A stretch of DNA of 64,000 nt from Amphiura filiformis (GCF_039555335.1 NW_027305496.1:248001-312000); one strand, 5' to 3'. Positions 1 through 11,507 are shown, numbered from the stretch's first letter. The notes: generated by a model not told the origin, from the letters alone. A program made the numbers and translations.

Positions 1-38
1 CCCTTGTGTGGGAGATATTAAATTAAGATGATGTCTTT

Positions 39-68
39 ACACAGCCGTGACGTTAGTCACGGCTGTGT
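39..68. repeat. Perfect 13-bp hairpin
   Basis: ACACAGCCGTGAC, a 4-base loop (GTTA) and the exact reverse complement. A related ACACGGCTGTGT sequence recurs at about 985-996, at the far end of the adjoining tandem-repeat block, so this may be one terminus of a larger repeat unit. No gene is associated. Confidence 0.8.
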
Positions 69-83
69 CTTTTTTCTTACAGG

Positions 84-116
84 TTCTTTCTTCTTTCTTT
101 CTTCTTTCTTCTTTCT
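84..116. repeat. TTCTTTC microsatellite
   Basis: Pure pyrimidine short tandem repeat with units of TTCT and TTTC. It is a simple repeat with no other signal. Confidence 0.85.
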
Positions 117-189
117 GCCGACCACTACATTTGCTCTAGCACTTACATGCTTGTACCGATTTTGACCTAACCTGGTCACAACCATCACT

Positions 190-1000
190 GACCATGCCCC
201 TACATGTCATATGAAACTCGTGGGGTCAAAGGTCAAGCAGGGGTCATAGGGGTCAAAAACGTGATTTCAACTCAAAATGCTTCTTCTCTCACAGATATTG
301 TAGGAGAGTGACACCACTTGCACACAGGCATTGTTATTATCCAGTGTCTATGGGGTCCTCACAGATTTGGGGTCAAAGGTCATTAAGGGGTCACTTCCGG
401 TATAAAACGAAAAACCTTACAAAATTTTTATTTGCTAAGAAAAACAGGACAGTAACGGTATGTTTACAAATAAATTGTAGTTAATCTGTGCATATGTGGT
501 ATTTTTTTATTTAGGGTCAAAGGTCATTAAGGGGCTACTTCCGGTATAAAACGAAATTCCTTTAAAATGCTTCTTCTCCCACAAATTACGTATGACAGTG
601 ACGCCACTTGCACACATGCTTTGTTATTACCCAGTGTCTATGGGATCCTCACAAATTTGGAATCAAAGGTCATTAAGGGGTCACTTCCGGTATAAAAACG
701 AAAAACCTTCATAATTTTTTATTTGCTAAGAAAAACATTGGAGGGTGATGGTATATTCACACGTGAATTGTGTTTACCTATTGAACATGTGGTATTTTTT
801 TCATTTTTTTTCAAAGGTCATTAAGGGGTCACTTCCGGTCTGAGACGAAAAACCTTCAAAATGCCCCTTTCTGCCACAAATAACATAGCAAAGTGGTGCC
901 ACTTGCACCCATACATTGACATTAGCTAATGTCTATGGGCGTTTTATATATTTTGAGGTCAAAGGTCATTAAGGCGTCAAAACACGGCTGTGTTCGTGGT
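190..1000. repeat. Degenerate tandem repeat, about 295-bp unit, with DR1-like motifs
   Basis: The phrase GGTCAAAGGTCATTAAGG followed by CACTTCCGGTATAAAACG recurs near 370, 513, 663, 812 and 957, separated by shared segments such as TTTGCTAAGAAAAAC and CCAGTGTCTATGGG. The spacing alternates so that two sub-units of about 148 bp make a unit of about 295 bp. Each unit contains GGGTCAAAGGTCA, which matches the DR1 consensus for nuclear receptors. No open frame runs through it. Confidence 0.8.
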
Positions 1001-1079
1001 CTTAGACCACAGCTTAGTCTAGTTTAATTTTTGCCTGAAATGTATTATATTGGGCACAAATTCAGCTTTTCCCATTATA

Positions 1080-1485
1080 CACATGTCACTTGTATGACCC
1101 ACCCTAGGACCCCCGGGGGATGTGCATCATTTACCAACCAATTAGTGATGCAGGGTATAGTCATTTACTCAATATGTGCGTCACAACATACCCCGAGGGG
1201 TGCGTCAGTGTCAGTCACTTTACCTAGGTGTGTCAATGGCTAGGTGCATCAGTGTCAGTCAAAATACCTAAATGGTGAGTCAAATTTGCGTCATGAGGAC
1301 AGTCATAATCCTTAACATGTGCGTCCACAATTTTGACGAGGGCTCAGTCATTGTCGGCAAATGTCCGTCATTGTTTAGACGCACATGTGGGTCATGGTAT
1401 AGTTAAATCCGACGCACCTTTGTTAAGTGACGCACCACCCCTGGGGGTCATAGGGTGGGTCATACAAGTGACACATGTGCCCCCC
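1080..1485. mobile_element. TIR element with iterated GTGCGTCA words
   Basis: Terminal inverted repeats of about 40 bp with a few mismatches (left contains CACTTGTATGACCCACCCTA, right its complement near 1456-1480). Between them, the words GTGCGTCA or GTGCATCAGTGTCAGTCA recur in both orientations. No clean target duplication was found. The short open frames here are by-products of the repeats. Confidence 0.6.
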
Positions 1486-3280
1486 TGCCCCTCCCCTTGC
1501 CCCCCCAGTAGCGCTGCCACTGAGCCTCATCCCACCTAATTATGTGATTCTGATAGGAAACATGTTCTACAATGGCAGCTGATTTGTATATTTCTGAAGC
1601 TGACACTTTTCTTTGTAACACTCTTGGCGCTTACAGTTATAAATAGCGGTTTTCTTTGTTTTGCCCAATTCAGGTCAAAATTAAAAGGGGACATATCTGA
1701 CAGTGAAAACTATAAACACTTTGTGGAAAAGAAATACAAATCAACATGGCTTTAATTCAGTTTCTCTGGAGGTAACTGTCTTGTATGGCTATAAATCAAG
1801 GATGTTGATGCTTTCTGTTTATAATACTCCAGTCAGTGTTTTGAGTGCCTGTTATGGTTGTATAATATTACAGGTATAAAGCTAGGGTTTTGATGTCTTT
1901 TGTTATTTAATATTCCAAATCGGAGTAATATCACAAGAGTATAATGTTATGATTGCCTATAGCTACAAATTATAAAGTAACCAATTTCAGTGGCTTGATT
2001 GCTTCGCACGTACACCATGGCATTAATTTTGAAAAGCATCTGATTTTATATGAGGTGCAATCAAGTAAGGCCTCAAACAAAAAATTGTTTGATTGGCATA
2101 ACCTGACCGACCCTAAAATTAGACCTGACCCTTGAGTTTTTTTGTTTTGTTTTGTTTTTTTTCACAAAAAAATCAATTAATTACATTTTGTAAAAAAGGA
2201 AGAAATAATGTTCCAAGGCCTTTATCCAATGCAATTTATAGCTTTGAAAGTTTTTTTAAAAAATTCCTACCTACCTACCCTAATTATTTTTTATGTTACA
2301 CCAATCAAACAATTTATTTTTTTAGGCCTAAACTATCCATCTTTATTATTGGAACATATTCATCGCTATATAATTTCAGTTAACTTTTAATAATAACCAT
2401 CAGGAATTAAGCTTTTTCTATCAATTTGAAGCCAACGTAATCAAATATTGACCATTTATATATAAGGGGGGCACTACATGGAGATTTATTACCGTATGTG
2501 ACCCAATCTGGTTCATGGGGGCCAAAGGCGGTGGGCAAATTTGAAATTGAGATAAAGGCAAAAATATGGAGTAAAAGACAGTAAAATACATAACAAAATA
2601 CACATCACAAAACTTCTGATTTCTTGAAGCTTCAGAACTTTAGAACTATTAAGTATGCTAGACCTTTTGGGTCGGATTTCTTGAAGCTTGACTAGTGGTC
2701 AGACTTCCTAAGCCAGTAGGCTATATAGCCATACCAAGGTGGAATCCATTTTATTGATTCCCCCGTCCAACGGGAGTGATGTTGTGAAATCGCCTACACC
2801 TGAATCCATATAACTATATTATTGAACAATTTAGTACATGTATCTACGAAACCAAAAACAAATGACTAAAGTGACAGAAAGAAGAGAATTTTCACTCAAT
2901 GAATAGGCCCTTATTTATGATTGATTTGATATAAAGTTTAGCCAAAAACAAACTTTTTCATAGCATGGGTTTTTTTCTCCATTTGTTGAGGGCAACTGCT
3001 GCCATTTCTACAGGAATGGTAGCTCCCATATTATATCATCTGCTACAACTTTAGTGGTATGGACTCTCAATTGACTCTCATTTTGTGAATGAAATGGTTC
3101 AAGTTCGATAAAAACTGATTTCCAAACCACCAGAAGGTAAAGAGTTTAGGGTTAGAGTTAGCATTAAATTTTAGGTTAGAATTCGGGTTAGGGTCAAACC
3201 CCCTTCCGGCAATTGGAAATCAGCGACTTATTTCTTGCATGCCAGCATCTGGCTTTACATAGTAGGCCTAACAGAATTGA
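1486..3280. other. No gene recognised
   Basis: AT-rich sequence with only short unsupported open frames and T-rich runs near 2136-2165. There is no conserved protein similarity, RNA gene or clear repeat boundary. Confidence 0.6.
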
Positions 3281-3288
3281 GACATAAT

Positions 3289-4237
3289 GCTATCTACTGA
3301 AGATAGCAACATTCACGCAGCATTGGGAGGGGGAAATATACTATCTACTGAAGATAGCGACCTTCACGTAGCGTTAGGAGTGTTACATAAGCTATCTATA
3401 GAAGATTCACACAACATTCACGACATTCACACAACATTGGGACATATGCTATCCACTGAAGATAGCGACGTTCACACAGCGTTAGCACTTGTGCTATCTA
3501 CTGAAGATACGACATTCATGCAGCGTTTGGATATATGCTATCTACTGAAGATAATAACATTCACGCAGCGTACGGACATACTGTAACGCTGGTTTAAAAA
3601 AAATTGTGATTTTGAGTCTTCTTAAATAGACCTATGTGACACGATCAAGGGAAATGAGTCGGATGTCGCTAATATTGATTTTGAGATATTGGCAAAGAAA
3701 CTGTTAAAATTCTTTTGTTTTATATTGTTTTCAGCGATTGATAAATTTATGTAACTTCACAAAGAAAAGTCGTATCAACATGGGGTTTTCAGTTTCTGAA
3801 AGCTCTAAATGTCCTCTTCATTTTCGACCAGGGCCGACATGCGACTCATTCCCCTTGATCATGTCACATTTGTGTGTTTTTATTTTCGCGGTAGCTGCAT
3901 TGAGCGCGAAAAGCGCAAAAAATTCCACTTTTACAGCATGCATTCACGCAGCATTGGAACATATGCTATCTACTGAAGATAACAACATTCACACAGCGTT
4001 GGGACTTTTTTACAATCACGCAGCATTGGGATATGTGCTATCTACTGAAGATAGCAGCATTGGGAAAAATGCTATCTTCTGAAGATAGCGGCACTCACAC
4101 AGCGTTGGGACATATGCTATCTACTGAAGATAGCAGCAGTTTTTACAGTTTTCCACACAGGGTTGGGACTTGTGCTATCTACTGAAAATAGCGGCATTCA
4201 CACAGTATTGGGACATATGCTATCTACTGAAGATAGC
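3289..4237 (+). repeat. Hairpin-word cluster A (about 45-bp unit)
   Basis: About twelve copies of GCTATCTACTGAAGATAGC or close variants start at 3289, 3340, 3391, 3448, 3493, 3537, 3965, 4037, 4071, 4116, 4174 and 4219. Where intact, copies are separated by about 26 bases resembling GACATTCACGCAGCGTTGGG. The word folds as a 7-bp stem (GCTATCT/AGATAGC) with a 5-base loop. The array is split by a palindromic MITE at 3635-3868. Open frames through it (for example 3287-3586) are repeat artefacts. Confidence 0.9.
3635..3868. mobile_element. Palindromic MITE, TGTGACAYGATCAAGG family (copy 1)
   Basis: Begins TGTGACACGATCAAGGGAAA and ends with the near-complement CCTTGATCATGTCACA; the arms extend inward past GAGTCGGATGTCG. 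Family members lie at about 9500-9748 and 21243-21521. This copy sits inside hairpin-word cluster A. Confidence 0.85.
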
Positions 4238-4437
4238 AACATTCACAGATAGCCGTATTAGGCACAGAAGAAGCGTTTAAGAAGATGTGCAATTGTACAT
4301 TCACCTCAGTCAAAATACGACGAGAGAAGCTAGTGGGTGAAATTGACATATAATAGGGATTTTATCGTATGCAGGCCCTGTGCATACATATATGATAAAA
4401 TGACAAAAATGTCCTTAACAGTTTTTCACTCTTTTTT

Positions 4438-7400
4438 ATGTTTATAGAATGGAAGCATGATGATAATTATCTTAGGAAAGTGGAAATTAACACACTAATA
4501 CCCAAGAGGATGAGGGAGAAGGCCAGGCAATCATGTACACAATATGAAGATGGTAAGATAACATGTAGGCTACATGTAAACTATAAAATTATTGTTAAGG
4601 TGGTACTACACCCCTTGATCAATTTGTGACTATTTTGTACATTTTTCTCAAATAATAATAACACACTGGTAACAAAAGTTATGTATATTTATAGGGGCAA
4701 GGAATCCAGTTACTACACTGGAATTTCAGTGACTCAAGACAAGCAGTATCTTATTTATGATAAGAAAAGAGGTACCGCGTAATTTCTTAACATGTATAAC
4801 AAGCCACTTGTCTTGAATCACTGAAATTTCAAGTAATTGGATTCCTTGCCCCTCTAATATACATAACTTTTGTTACCAGTGTGTAGTTATTTTTTGAAAA
4901 AAATGCAAAATTAGGCACCAGAAACAAATTTGTTCGATCTTTGGATTGACAGTCGATGCTGCTTCGATGCTTCTTATTAAAAATAAGAACTAATTAATCA
5001 CAAGTAATGCTAAATTTATACTTTTCAATATAAAAACAGGCAAATATTTGTATGTTATCATAACTAATAATTGTCCATTAATTGAATTTATAAATTAATA
5101 AGGATCGACCAAGCATCGATGGTCGATCGAAAGATCGAACTAATTTGTTTGTATTGCCTTAGGAATCACCGATGGAATCGCCGATGACTTCATAATTCAG
5201 GCTGGAGTACTGCAGGGGGACACACTTGCACCATTTCTATTGTAACAGTCCTCGACTATGCTCTCAGGAAAGCACTACATGGGAATGAACTACATGGGAA
5301 TGAAGATCGTCTAGGGCTCACACTAAAAACAAGGAAAAGTCAGAGGATAGGCCCACAAACCATTACAGACCTCGACTTGGCTGACGACATAGCACTACTG
5401 GCCAACAGTCTCAGTGATGCCGAAGAGCTACTCCATCTTGCCTGCAACAGCATGAACAAGATATGGAAGAGCAGCCTGCCTAGAAATCTTAAAACCAAGC
5501 TTTTCACCACCACAGTCGAATCAGTTCTGATGTATGGTGCAGAAACCTGGACAATTACATCAAAGTTTAGGAAGGCGCTTGATGGTTGTTACACAAGACT
5601 ACTGAGAAAAGCACTTAATGTTACCTGGCAGTCGCACACCACCAATAAGGAGCTGTACGGCAATCTCTCCCCAATCTCCGAAAGGCTGAGATTTGCTGGA
5701 CACTGTGCCAGAAGTGAAACAGAGGCAGCTTCCAGAGTTTTGCTGTGGCAGCCTACGCACTCGGGTATAAGATCAAGAGGACAACCACGGAAGGAATACA
5801 TTAAGCAACTAATTGAGGATACTGGACTAGAGAAACAAGACATTAGCAACTGCATGCAGAACAGAGTTGTGTGGAGAGCCATCAGCGGAGTCCGACTAGA
5901 CAAGTCGACATGAGCAAGCAAGCAAGCTTTAGGGGGTGTAGTACCACCTTAAAGCCATAATGTACAAAAAAGAATTGCTGGTGAATCATACTAGTCATAG
6001 TGACTGTGCCAAGTGGAACTACAGTAGCACTTGTTCAGTGCGTAGGGGGACCGTGACAGAACACGGTAAGCTTCTGTTGGGGACTTGAAACCCCAGCCAT
6101 GTTCTTGAAATCAAAAATTGAACAATTGAAACCCCCCAGACCTTTGGATTTTGCATTTTAGTCTGTTTTAGTACGTACTAATTACAAAAAATTATATAAA
6201 AATCTGAATTTTGATATAAATTGAGGGCATCCTCTTCAGCAAAATCTTACAATTGTTTAAACTTTGTTTATTGTTAAAATTTGTTTATTGTTTAAACTCC
6301 TTGCTGATTGGTCACAAAAAGCCTATAATGATATTGTGAGCCAATCAGCAATATTCATTCATATTTTTCATTCATATTTTATTCATCAAACAATATCATC
6401 ATCAAATACAATATATATATAATATACAAATCAATTGGAGTAGAAGTAAACATCAAGATTAATGGTGAAAGCAATTATTAATGCAAGATTTAATACAAGT
6501 TATATACCAGAAGCAATGTACTATAATTTATCATACCACTAAGGTAAACATCAAAGAACACCGCTAACCTAATATATTTTCGTATCTTGTCAGTGAGTGC
6601 GTATTTTTCGCTTTATATCTAGTCAGTGAGGCGTATTTCATAAGGCCGATCGGCGTAATGGCGAGGTAAGCGTATAAAAGCGAATCGCGTAAACCGGGCG
6701 CGTAAAATGCACACAACCTGCAATACGCGGAACAATCATCTATTTTTTGTAATATTTGTCCTATTTAGCAGGAATTAAAATGTTTAAAAACGTAATTATT
6801 TCAATATTTAGAATGACTTAGTGGTATGATAAATTAGTTATTAGGTTCAGCGTCGGTTTAGTGCGGAAATTATCGATGCGCTCAGTGTCATACTGGGTTC
6901 AGCCTTCGGCTTCACCCAGTATGACACTTCGCGCACGATAATTTCCCGTACCATACCTCCGCTTCACCTAATAACTAATAATACCTAACATGATTAGAAG
7001 TATAACTCAGGATATGACAATAAATCAAAATGACGTTATACATGAGAATATAGGTATCAAGGATATAATAATAAAATAACAACATTAACAGCTAAATTCA
7101 TTAACATGAATAGGTAGGGTATATAATATAATATACTATGCTAAGAATGGTGGTAGGGCTGAAGAGGATGGAGCTTAAATATTTTAGAAGCTGCATTTAA
7201 TTGGTCACAAAGATGAATATATTGTGTAATTGACCAATCACAAATGCTGTAAGAAGGCAATGGTTCTCAGGGGTTAATATATGAGATTTTGTGGTTTAAC
7301 CATAAACTTTTTTTCTCTTTGCAGAATATTTAGAATGTTGTCGGAATCACAAGGTGCTCTTATTTTGGAAGTGTCGACCACAGAATAAAGCATTTAATGA

Positions 7401-10291
7401 ATGCCTAATTAAACAGTAAGTTTCTATAATTCAGACTGTATCATAGCAGAGAAGATGTAAAGAAAGTAGATAGATCCAGCTATCCTCAAACAAAATATGT
7501 GTGCAGCCGCTCATTCAAAAGTAATCACACTATTTATATTTAACAATAAAATACAACAAAGGGGTTTGAACCCATGACGGGTGTGATACACAAGTTGCTG
7601 CTTACTAGTTTTAGGGAAAGGTCAGTGCCTGTATACCATCATACCATGCATGCAGACCCTAACATCCAGTTATATTTCAAATAAAATATGACCGAAGTTC
7701 CATGGCAAATTATAATTTCTGACGTTTGCTGACACTTTCAACCTCTACGATTTATGATACAGACCATTTTCACGTATCAAAATATCTTTATTAGGTTTGC
7801 AGGAAATGACAGGAAAATACATAAAACAATAAAATAAAGATGATCAACAATCATCCCTTTTCTAACAAAATCCTAAAACACTCTCCCAAATAATTAATAT
7901 ATGTTCCAAAATGGGCGAATTTTGTGGGAATTTTTACAAAACTACATTTCTTTCTTGTAGTATCCACGTGTGGTATCCCATCAGCATGATCAGAGCAACA
8001 GGTACCACGTGTCATACTTTCAAGGAATTCTCTATGGAAACATTGGAAATATTTCCAATTCCGGAGTGAAAATTAATCAACCGTGGTCGGCAACACACAT
8101 CACATCAACATGATCAAAGACTACTTTCAAGTAGATGTGTAACTACTTGAGAATAAAGGACTATGAATAGGTGCGACAGGATTACCTACGGGATTATCTC
8201 AAGGATGTAATTCTGTTCTCTCTCCTTTTCTTGCATCTTTTCTGATCATAGAGATGAGACCAGTGATGTAGCCAGGATTTTAGTGTGAGAGGGCAAAGCC
8301 AAATTTCTGTGACTTTATTTATGGCATGTTTTATTACAAAACAAAACCCCTGGAATAAAAAGCAAACACTTTTTCTTTGTCCCTCTTTGTCAATTTTTTG
8401 TTCCAATTTTAGTCATTTTAAGGACACTTTAAATCTTTGCCGTCCCCATTTTATAGGCTTAGCGACCTAAAAGCAAAAAATGTATAATTCCATTGGTTTC
8501 ACAATTTATTTAACCATTTTCATAATTTTTCCGCACTTTTTTCTTAATAATTCTTTTTTCCTCCCTTCTTTTTTACCGTCCCTGCTTTTACCGGGGGTAT
8601 GGTCATGAAAACCACACCAAACTAACTTCTCTACTCATAAGGATTCAGAAAAAGTATAGTTTGACCTGTCTGTGATGTACGGTTCTTGAGATATAGGCAA
8701 AATGGTAATATTTTGACCTCACAGGTGTCAAGTTTATAAAAATGCTCAGATTTTAACAAAATGGTCTAAACTTGTTCCTCTTGCAAAAACAAGTCGATAT
8801 TGAAGATCTTCATGATTTTTTTGTATTAGTCCATTTTTTACCATTTTCATGAAATTCCCCCCTGGAAAGTTCCTTGCCCCCCTCACCCCTGAGAAAGTCC
8901 TGGCTATGCCACTGAATTCTTTAAGTACAATACAATGTAGAGTACCCAAGAATAAACAGGATGTGTGGTGTGTGCTGTTTATTCCGTCATGATGTTAGTA
9001 CAGGGCTGCTTCATACACAGCAATTGCTTTGGGCACCTTCAATTGAGCTTGTGAATCTTTGGTGTGAAAAGCAACACTCAGAACGCTAGTCACTCGCTGG
9101 CTATTGTTATGCAAGGCTCACTCAGTCATTGCTTTTCATTTGGCTGAGAAAATTCATTTTAAATTGAAAAGGTGTAGCTCACAATTTTGCTCATTTCAAC
9201 ATTAGGCACTGGATCAAATTTGGTGGTGAAATTGTGAGCTGAAACCTTTTCAATTTAAAATAAATTTTCACGGCCAAATAAAAAGCAATAATTTTCATTC
9301 TTTCAGTAAATATCATAAGAAAACCGTAATGCTTGATGCTATATTTTTATTTTAAATCCTGGTGTTAAAGTTAACTGTGAAATTTAGTCGTCTAGTGTAA
9401 GATTTTCAATTTTGACAGGCCTTTTTAGCTTTTCAAAGTAATAATTAGCTAATAAAAGGCATTTCCATATGCATCATACAGGGCTATATATCATAGTTTT
9501 GTCAGAATTTTGGTTTTGATTGCACCATTATTGACTTCCAACTGAGATATTGGCAAAAACAGTGTTCAAATTCTTTTGTTTTAAATTGTTTTCAGCCATT
9601 GATAAATTGATCATAACTTGGAAACCAAATGTCCGATTGTGATGGGGTTTGCATCGAAATGTAACATTCATAAGCTGCCAGAAAATGATGTAAAAACTTC
9701 TAATTGAAAATTACCGACATGAGACTCATTCCCCTTGATCATGTCACATATATGCATGGATGGATGATTTTGCATGCAACAATAGAAATATTGATTATTT
9801 CTGCTGGTTATATTCGAAATGAAGTACTGAGTTGGACATTTTGGCAAGTGAAAAATGGTGAAATCAAAATGGGATATTCTGACAAAACTATAATATATAG
9901 ACCCGCACGATATGCCTTATTGGGAAAATCTTTCTTTAGCGAACTATATCAGTTTGAACACTAAAAAGTTGAAAAATTAAATTTATTTTGCTGGCAAAAT
10001 GACTATATATAATTATATATCCCTTTAAAATTATCATCATTATTATCATCATCATTATTCATTGTTGATTAACTTGAACAAACTGGATTTGTTAATAACA
10101 CCTGTTTTTAATCAACTTGTCTTTTCAGATATGAAGACCCTAAGTTGAGGGAGTCCTGCACAGACCAATACTTAAAGGACAGATCCCAATTCAGACACAC
10201 CGGTATTCCTGCAAACCAAAGTGCACGTGCAAAGAAGATAGAAGAATTCCAAAAGCAGAAAAAATTGCAACAACAAAAAGACCATCCATAG
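4438..10291 (+). CDS. CMC1: CMC1-like twin CX9C mitochondrial protein (COX assembly factor), three visible exons
   Basis: Joining 4438/4448-4552, 7325-7415 and 10129-10291 gives one uninterrupted frame of about 118-122 residues, close to the roughly 106 residues of vertebrate CMC1. Family features seen are the LIPKRMREKAR segment and two CX9C motifs (C-TQYEDEYLE-C across the first junction and C-RPQNKAFNE-C), then RHTGIPA and a lysine/glutamine-rich tail. CMC1 proteins fold in the mitochondrial intermembrane space by disulfide relay and stabilise early COX1 assembly intermediates. Both introns have GT-AG ends and compatible phases. The start is uncertain: an in-frame ATG lies at 4438, but a pyrimidine tract and AG at 4446-4447 look like a splice acceptor, so a short first exon may lie upstream. 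No promoter was identified. Confidence 0.85.
4448..4552 (+). CDS. CMC1: CMC1 exon with N-terminal helix and first Cys of CX9C motif 1
   Basis: Preceded by TTTTTTATGTTTATAG (acceptor-like) and followed by the donor GTAAGA at 4553. It encodes YLRKVEINTLIPKRMREKAR and then SCTQYED. The frame continues upstream to ATG 4438 with no stop, which leaves two start models. The fold-back element beginning at 4595 lies only about 43 bp into the following intron. Confidence 0.85.
4913..5160. mobile_element. Short TIR element nested in the fold-back element
   Basis: Outer segments GGCACCAGAAACAAATTTGT (left) and the complement of AATTTGTTTGTATTGCC (right) frame inverted GTTCGATC and CATCGATG motifs near 4932-4960 and 5108-5140. 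The interior is AT-rich and non-coding. It abuts the LINE fragment. Confidence 0.6.
5161..5925 (+). pseudogene. Degraded RTE-like non-LTR retrotransposon (reverse transcriptase remnant)
   Basis: Translated pieces in shifting frames resemble RTE-clade reverse transcriptases: GVLQGDTLAPFLL then a stop, YALRKALHGNE in another frame, and from about 5365 an open frame with DLDLADDIALL (the FADD-type catalytic motif), VESVLMYGAETWTIT, the CYTRLLRKALNV segment and RLRFAGHCAR. The stretch usually between the catalytic motif and the WTIT segment is missing, so the copy is internally deleted as well as frameshifted. It ends at a stop in GACATGAGCAAGCAAGCAAG. The longest open piece is 5377-5913. It is not a functional gene. 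Confidence 0.85.
5953..7324. other. CMC1 intron remainder
   Basis: AT-rich intronic DNA. ATTGGTCACAA-type motifs recur near 6308 and 7200, and ATCCTCTTCAGC recurs inverted near 6229 and 7160, possibly the ends of one larger element. Apart from the strong palindrome at 6836-6979, nothing coding was seen. Confidence 0.5.
6836..6979. repeat. Near-perfect palindrome with about 70-bp arms
   Basis: Left arm from AGTTATTAGG through GTGTCATACTGGGTTCAGCC, a loop of about 4 bases (TTCG), then the complement back through CACCTAATAACT. The arms share GGAAATTATCG and GTGTCATACTGGGT. It is more GC-rich than its surroundings. A recent fold-back element is likely. Confidence 0.85.
7325..7415 (+). CDS. CMC1: CMC1 middle exon with cysteines of both CX9C motifs
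   Basis: Acceptor CTTTGCAG ends at 7324 and donor GTAAGT starts at 7416. It encodes EYLECCRNHKVLLFWKCRPQ and then NKAFNECLIK. The paired cysteines, WKC and NEC complete the twin CX9C pattern. Entry phase (1 nt carried) and exit phase (2 nt carried) match the neighbouring exons exactly. Confidence 0.9.
7416..9127. other. CMC1 second intron, no gene
   Basis: Intronic. CAGTGATGTAGCCAGGATTT near 8262 and its approximate complement near 8895-8915 (TCCTGGCTATGCCACTG) resemble the ends of a hAT-like repeat, but the flanks carry no matching target duplication. The short open frames near 8194-8470 have no support. Confidence 0.5.
9128..9295. repeat. Fold-back element
   Basis: Left arm TTGCTTTTCATTTGGCTGAG and on through TTTAAATTGAAAAGG and GCTCACAATTT; the right arm is the complement ending TAAAAAGCAAT. 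Arms of about 70 bp surround a spacer of about 30 bp. It lies in CMC1 intron 2. Confidence 0.75.
9500..9748. mobile_element. TGTGACAYGATCAAGG-family MITE (copy 2, decayed left end)
   Basis: The right end ACTCATTCCCCTTGATCATG through TCACA matches copy 1 closely. The interior shares GAGATATTGGCAAA, TTCTTTTGTTTTA and TTGTTTTCAGC with copy 1. The left terminus is no longer recognisable. Confidence 0.75.
10129..10291 (+). CDS. CMC1: CMC1 last coding exon
   Basis: Acceptor TCTTTTCAG ends at 10128. It encodes YEDPKLRESCTDQYLKDRSQ, then FRHTGIPA and a basic, glutamine-rich tail ending at TAG 10289-10291. The YEDPKLRESC and RHTGIP segments correspond to the conserved CMC1 C-terminus. A candidate poly(A) signal ATTAAA lies 81 bases after the stop. 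Confidence 0.9.
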
Positions 10292-10371
10292 GGTGATGGA
10301 CAATAGGACTTTAAAGGAGCATGGTCCAATTTGCTTCATGTTCTGTTTTCTATCTTACATTGAGGCCTACC

Positions 10372-10377
10372 ATTAAA
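10372..10377 (+). terminator. Candidate poly(A) signal for CMC1
   Basis: ATTAAA, the commonest variant of AATAAA, lies about 80 bases downstream of the CMC1 stop. The position is reasonable, but one hexamer in AT-rich DNA is weak evidence. Confidence 0.4.
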
Positions 10378-10383
10378 ACAATA

Positions 10384-11499
10384 TGTGTCCAAATTGTGTG
10401 TTTTATTGCTCCAGCCAGGGTTTAGCTACAGTCGGGCTGCTGCCCACCACTCAGTTTTGGAGCTCACCACTCAGCTGCAATTTAAGCACTGGAGCCCACC
10501 ACCCAGAGTCCAAAATTGCACAAATTGCCAAATATCAAGATTTTCATCAAATGCCACCCAGCTACAACCCTGGCTCCAGCAGTTTTGATATGAAGCAAAA
10601 ACGTGTATAACAGTACCCAACAGGGCTCAGAAATTTTTTTAATTTCCCAGGAAGGAAGCTAAATTTCCCACAATTTTTATTTTCAAAAATTTAAGACAAA
10701 TTGGCATTGGCAAAACATAATGGGCCAAAACTGGTGAGTTTTCAAGGGGGTACCCCAACACCTGATTTATTGATCAAATAAAAAATAAAACAACGCATAC
10801 CGCATTGGATTTGTAATCGCTCGGGGGACGTTAGACAAACAAACAAGTCCCTTAAACCTGGTGTCATTTGCCCTTTTTACCAACAATTTTCCAATGAAAG
10901 GAATAATCCTTGATTTGATCTAAAAAGTGGATGGGGAAAGAGGGCAGTATATTAAGCCTGCTAGTTGCCCAGGCGGCATAGGACACGCAACACGGACGTA
11001 CGAGGCTGGCGAAGATACAGGGCTGACAGCCCCATTCACAATACATGGTTAGCGATTATAAATGGACAATTAACATACTTGCAGTGGGGTACTTTGCAGA
11101 ACCCCAACGGTTTTAGAGTAAGATAATTTTGCTTTGACACCACATAACAAATTTAGAATTGTTTGTGAAGATTTCATGATTATGTGTTAATCCAATGGCG
11201 GCGTCAAAAATAGCGATATCGCATCCACCATCATCTGCTAGTTGCCAGTCTGATTTATTTGTTGCTATACATGTATCAGTGAACTACTACCAGTAGAGGG
11301 CAGCAGACATTGCTATCTGATGGTGCTATCAGATCCAACCTGGGCATTATGAAATTGAATACCTGGGAGGAAGAAGGGCCCAACCTCATCAGAACTGTTT
11401 TTGAGATAATTAAAAAAACCTTAATATTTGCTCTCCTCCGACCCGCCTTAAGGAATAAAAAGTCGCATTGTGACAAGGTATCAAAATGCATAACAAAAA
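10384..11499. other. Intergenic, no gene
   Basis: Only short open frames without similarity. A GGGGTACCCC-like segment near 10745 and GTGGGGTACT near 11087 may be ends of an old element. Nothing further is supported. Confidence 0.5.
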
Positions 11500-11507
11500 T
11501 GTATCCA

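Larger units (their letters stand above)
4595..5952. mobile_element. Fold-back DNA element with TTAA ends, itself invaded
   Basis: Starts TTAAGGTGGTACTACACCCC and ends with the complement GGGGTGTAGTACCACCTTAA. TTAA at both edges is the target-duplication type of piggyBac-like elements. Inside the left end, 4630-4770 and 4780-4910 form a long imperfect palindrome (shared ATACATAACTTTTGTTACCA). The right arm is interrupted by a second short TIR element (4913-5160) and a LINE fragment (5161-5925). It lies in CMC1 intron 1. Confidence 0.8.

Noticed and set aside
5589..5921. 110-codon minus-strand frame
   Set aside because: Antisense of the LINE reverse-transcriptase fragment.
7565..7640. GGTTTGAACCC resembling a tRNA box B
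   Set aside because: No box A at suitable distance and no cloverleaf could be drawn.
8262..8915. Possible hAT-like element with CAGTG-YRTAGCCAGGA ends
   Set aside because: The flanks (GATGAGAC and AATTCTTT) do not match, so the two ends may belong to different insertions.
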